7,503 bases of DNA from an uncultured Clostridium sp. (lineage in GTDB: Bacteria; Bacillota; Clostridia; TANB77; CAG-508), in contig USTA01000035.1 in assembly GCA_900557475.1 (NCBI GenBank), positions 1 through 7,503 on the forward strand, read 5' to 3'. The notes below the pieces were generated by a model. It made no database searches and was not told where the DNA came from. It saw only the letters and a program-made list of their open reading frames with translations. This document shows, in pieces, positions 5,398 to 7,503 of this stretch. Positions within the stretch are counted from its first letter, which is position 1. Every line of letters begins with the position of its first letter. The position numbers were made by a program, and so were the translations under genes.

Positions 5398-6638
5398 TAT
5401 TTATCCTCCCACTTCTTTAGAATTATGCTACTATTATGTCCTCCAAATCCCAACGAATTTGACATTACAATTTTTATCTTTTCTTTTTTTGCTTCACCAC
5501 TAACAATATTTAAATCACATTCCTCATCTTTAACTTGATAGTTTATAGTAGGTGGCACTAAACTTTTTTCTAATGCTTTAACACATATTACTGCTTCTAC
5601 TGCACCTGCTGCACCTAATAAATGTCCTATATTTCCTTTGGTTGAACTTACCATTACATCTTTGCTGGCTTCCCCTAAAGCTTTTTTTATAGCAAGTGTT
5701 TCTATTAAATCATTTAAATGTGTAGATGTTCCATGTGCATTTATATAATCTATGTCTTTAGGCTCTATTTTTGCATCATTCATTGCTCTAGTCATTGCTC
5801 TTGCACCATCTTCCCCTGTTGGATTTGGAGAAGTAATATGATATGCATCTGTTGTAGAACCATATCCTATTATTTCTGCATATATTTTTGCTCCTCTTTT
5901 TTTGGCTGATTCTAACTCTTCAAGAACAACCATTCCTGCACCTTCTCCCATAACAAATCCGCTTCTTTCTTTATCAAACGGAATACTGGCCCTATTTTTA
6001 TCATTACTAAAGCTTAGAGCTTTCATATTTTCAAACCCGGCTATTCCAGAAGAACATATGGAACTTTCTGCTCCTCCTGCAATAATAACATCTTCATACC
6101 CATGTTTTATTGCTCTATATGCCTCACCTATGCTTTGTGTTGAAGATGCACATGCTGTTACATTGCAATTTGATTCTCCTTTAAAACCAAATTCTATTGC
6201 AATATTACCAGCTGCCATATTAGAAATTGACATTGGTATAAACATAGGTGATACCCTACTATGACCTTTAGTGTAGTTTATTTCGCATTGTTTTTGTATT
6301 GTTCCTAGCCCTCCTATTCCAGAGCTTACAAAAATTCCCACATTATTATAGTCTATATTTTCTTTATTAATAGAGCTATCAGCTACTGCTTCTTTTGCTG
6401 CAATTATTGCAAATTCTGAAAATCTATCCAATCTTTTTGCTTGTTTTGCATCAAAGTGGTCTAGCACATTATAATTCTTAACTTCTGCACACAAACTTGT
6501 TTTAAACCCAGAAGCATCAAATAGTGAGATTTTGTCAATTCCGCATTTTTTATTTTCTATTCCACTTTGTAGTTCTTCTACATTATTTCCTATTGGAGTT
6601 ATTGCTCCTAGACCTGTAATTACAACTCGTCTTTCCAT
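5397..6638 (-). CDS. fabF: 3-oxoacyl-ACP synthase II (FabF)
   Basis: The protein has 413 residues and condenses malonyl-ACP with a growing acyl-ACP. The catalytic triad is visible as Cys163 in NVTACASSTQS, His302 in NAHGTSTHLND and His339 in KGNIGHLLGAAGA, with Lys334 in the conserved STKGN; this is the Cys-His-His of the elongating synthases, not the FabH type. The C-terminal SNSLGFGGHNSSIIL is typical. The loop GTSTHLNDLIET has His and Leu where Pro or Lys and Lys or Phe are common, which I regard as natural variation. The start is supported by AAGGAG at 6649-6654, ten bases before the ATG and 41 bases after fabG. No in-frame CGG occurs; out-of-frame CGGA occurs in AGC GGA and TGC GGA without a frame break. 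Confidence 0.97.
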   Translation of the reverse strand: MERRVVITGLGAITPIGNNVEELQSGIENKKCGIDKISLFDASGFKTSLCAEVKNYNVLDHFDAKQAKRLDRFSEFAIIAAKEAVADSSINKENIDYNNVGIFVSSGIGGLGTIQKQCEINYTKGHSRVSPMFIPMSISNMAAGNIAIEFGFKGESNCNVTACASSTQSIGEAYRAIKHGYEDVIIAGGAESSICSSGIAGFENMKALSFSNDKNRASIPFDKERSGFVMGEGAGMVVLEELESAKKRGAKIYAEIIGYGSTTDAYHITSPNPTGEDGARAMTRAMNDAKIEPKDIDYINAHGTSTHLNDLIETLAIKKALGEASKDVMVSSTKGNIGHLLGAAGAVEAVICVKALEKSLVPPTINYQVKDEECDLNIVSGEAKKEKIKIVMSNSLGFGGHNSSIILKKWEDK

Positions 6639-6679
6639 AATTATTTTTCTCCTTACCTTTTTAATTTACTTTATATGTA

Positions 6680-7414
6680 TTACATTAGCATTCCACCATC
6701 TACATTTATTACTTGACCTGTAATATATGAACTTTCTTCTGATGCTAAGAAATTTACTACATTTGCTACATCTTCTACTTTTCCAATTCTTTTAAGTGGA
6801 ATTCCTTTTTTTATATCTTCTTTAATCTCCTCTTTTAATGCATCTGTCATATCTGTTTCAATAAATCCTGGTGCCACAGCATTTACTAATATATTTCTTG
6901 ATGCAACTTCTTTTGCCAAGCTCTTAGTAAATCCAATTATTCCAGCCTTTGACGCAGCATAATTTGTTTGACCAGCATTTCCCGAAATTCCTACTATTGA
7001 TGAAATATTTATTATTCTTCCACTTCTTGCTCTTGTCATATATGGAATAACATTCTTAGTTACATTAAATGTTCCTATTAAGTTTATATCTATTACACTC
7101 TTAAATTCATCTTCCTTCATTCTCATAAGAAGATTGTCTTTTGTTACTCCTGCATTATTTACTAAGACATCTATTTTTCCGAAATTAGCTATAATTTCTT
7201 CTACACATTTTTTGCAAGCTTCAAAATCTGTCACATCTCCTCTAACAGCCAGAAATGTTCCCCCTATTTTTTCTATTTCTGATTTTGTAATTTCTAAATT
7301 CTCGTTTTCTGTTCTGTAATTAACTGCTATTTTATACCTTTCTTTTGAAAGTTTTATTGCTATTTGCCTTCCTATTCCACGAGTTCCTCCTGTTATAAAT
7401 GCTACTCTATCCAT
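6680..7414 (-). CDS. fabG: 3-oxoacyl-ACP reductase (FabG)
   Basis: The protein has 244 residues, the normal length for this NADPH-dependent short-chain dehydrogenase, which reduces 3-oxoacyl-ACP after each condensation. The cofactor motif TGGTRGIG is at residues 8-15 and NNAG at 86-89. The catalytic residues are Asn111, Ser139, Tyr152 and Lys156 (Tyr-x3-Lys in NYAASKAG). The C-terminal ITGQVINVDGGMLM is typical of FabG. The ATG directly abuts the fabD stop (TAAATG), and a GGAGG ribosome site lies in the end of fabD. Arg12 uses the only CGT codon I found in the operon. The segment NFGK is encoded TTC GGA, which contains CGGA out of frame with no frame break and is a useful contrast to the accA site TTT CGG A. 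Confidence 0.97.
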   Translation of the reverse strand: MDRVAFITGGTRGIGRQIAIKLSKERYKIAVNYRTENENLEITKSEIEKIGGTFLAVRGDVTDFEACKKCVEEIIANFGKIDVLVNNAGVTKDNLLMRMKEDEFKSVIDINLIGTFNVTKNVIPYMTRARSGRIINISSIVGISGNAGQTNYAASKAGIIGFTKSLAKEVASRNILVNAVAPGFIETDMTDALKEEIKEDIKKGIPLKRIGKVEDVANVVNFLASEESSYITGQVINVDGGMLM

Positions 7415-7503
7415 TTAATTTTCTCCCTCCAAAATCTTTAGAACGTCATTTAATGTTTCTACACTATTAATGTTCAAAACGCTAATCTCTCTATCTGTTT
7501 TTG
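7415..7503 (-). CDS. fabD: Malonyl-CoA:ACP transacylase, C-terminal end only
   Basis: The reading frame enters from the right edge and ends at TAA 7417-7415, giving 28 residues. The visible end, with EISVLNINSVETLNDVL, resembles the usual FabD terminus, in which a Lys-rich segment is followed by a strand of the form VYNVED and a final helix. The catalytic domain lies outside the window, so the call rests mainly on this resemblance and on the standard fabD-fabG-fabF order. Transfer of malonyl from CoA to ACP would link the acetyl-CoA carboxylase genes to the elongation cycle. No in-frame CGG occurs in the visible part. Confidence 0.8.
   Translation of the reverse strand, partial: KTDREISVLNINSVETLNDVLKILEGEN

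Noticed and set aside
422..7414. Reassignment of CGG to another amino acid, as reported for some bacteria
   Set aside because: A simple reassignment would keep the reading frame. Here the frame changes by +1 at every in-frame CGG, so no single-residue substitution repairs the proteins.

Overview
The window is an AT-rich bacterial segment (about 30% GC in the stretches I counted) dominated by one minus-strand operon for malonyl-CoA formation and type II fatty acid synthesis. In transcription order, right to left, it holds the end of fabD, then fabG, fabF, accB, fabZ, accC, accD, accA, fabI and acpP. Gaps are mostly 0-47 bases, with two directly abutting gene pairs (stop codon next to ATG) and one stop-start overlap. 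The gene order, the short AccA and AccD proteins, the strong AGGAGG-type ribosome sites and the AGA-rich codon use suggest a low-GC Bacillota, probably Clostridia- or Bacilli-like. TAA, TAG and TGA all serve as stops. I cannot name the species.

Positions 1-386 on the plus strand hold the 3' end of a convergent gene of the MYG1 (UPF0160) family. It is richer in GC (154 of 386 bases, about 40%) and uses CGC, CGT and CGG arginine codons that the operon almost lacks. A bidirectional terminator at 387-415 separates the two units.

The pathway layout is complete from malonyl-CoA to the elongation cycle. AccB, AccC, AccD and AccA make malonyl-CoA, FabD loads it on ACP, and FabF, FabG, FabZ and FabI run condensation, reduction, dehydration and enoyl reduction on AcpP. 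No fabH is visible; the operon continues beyond the right edge.

The exceptional observation is that fabZ has one apparent +1 frame break and accA has two. All three fall exactly on an in-frame CGG codon followed by A. Skipping the C of CGG and reading GGA as Gly restores the family consensus each time (QTGAV in FabZ; KFGRP and RGQGEA in AccA) and gives normal protein lengths (140 and 270 residues). I checked every CGG on the coding strand of the operon. These three are the only in-frame CGG codons in about 2,300 codons; all the others lie across codon boundaries and do no harm. This fits a genome in which CGG is unassigned or starved and triggers +1 frameshifting, or in which CGGA is read as a four-base glycine codon. 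It fits random mutation or sequencing error poorly. I know of no described bacterial case of this kind.
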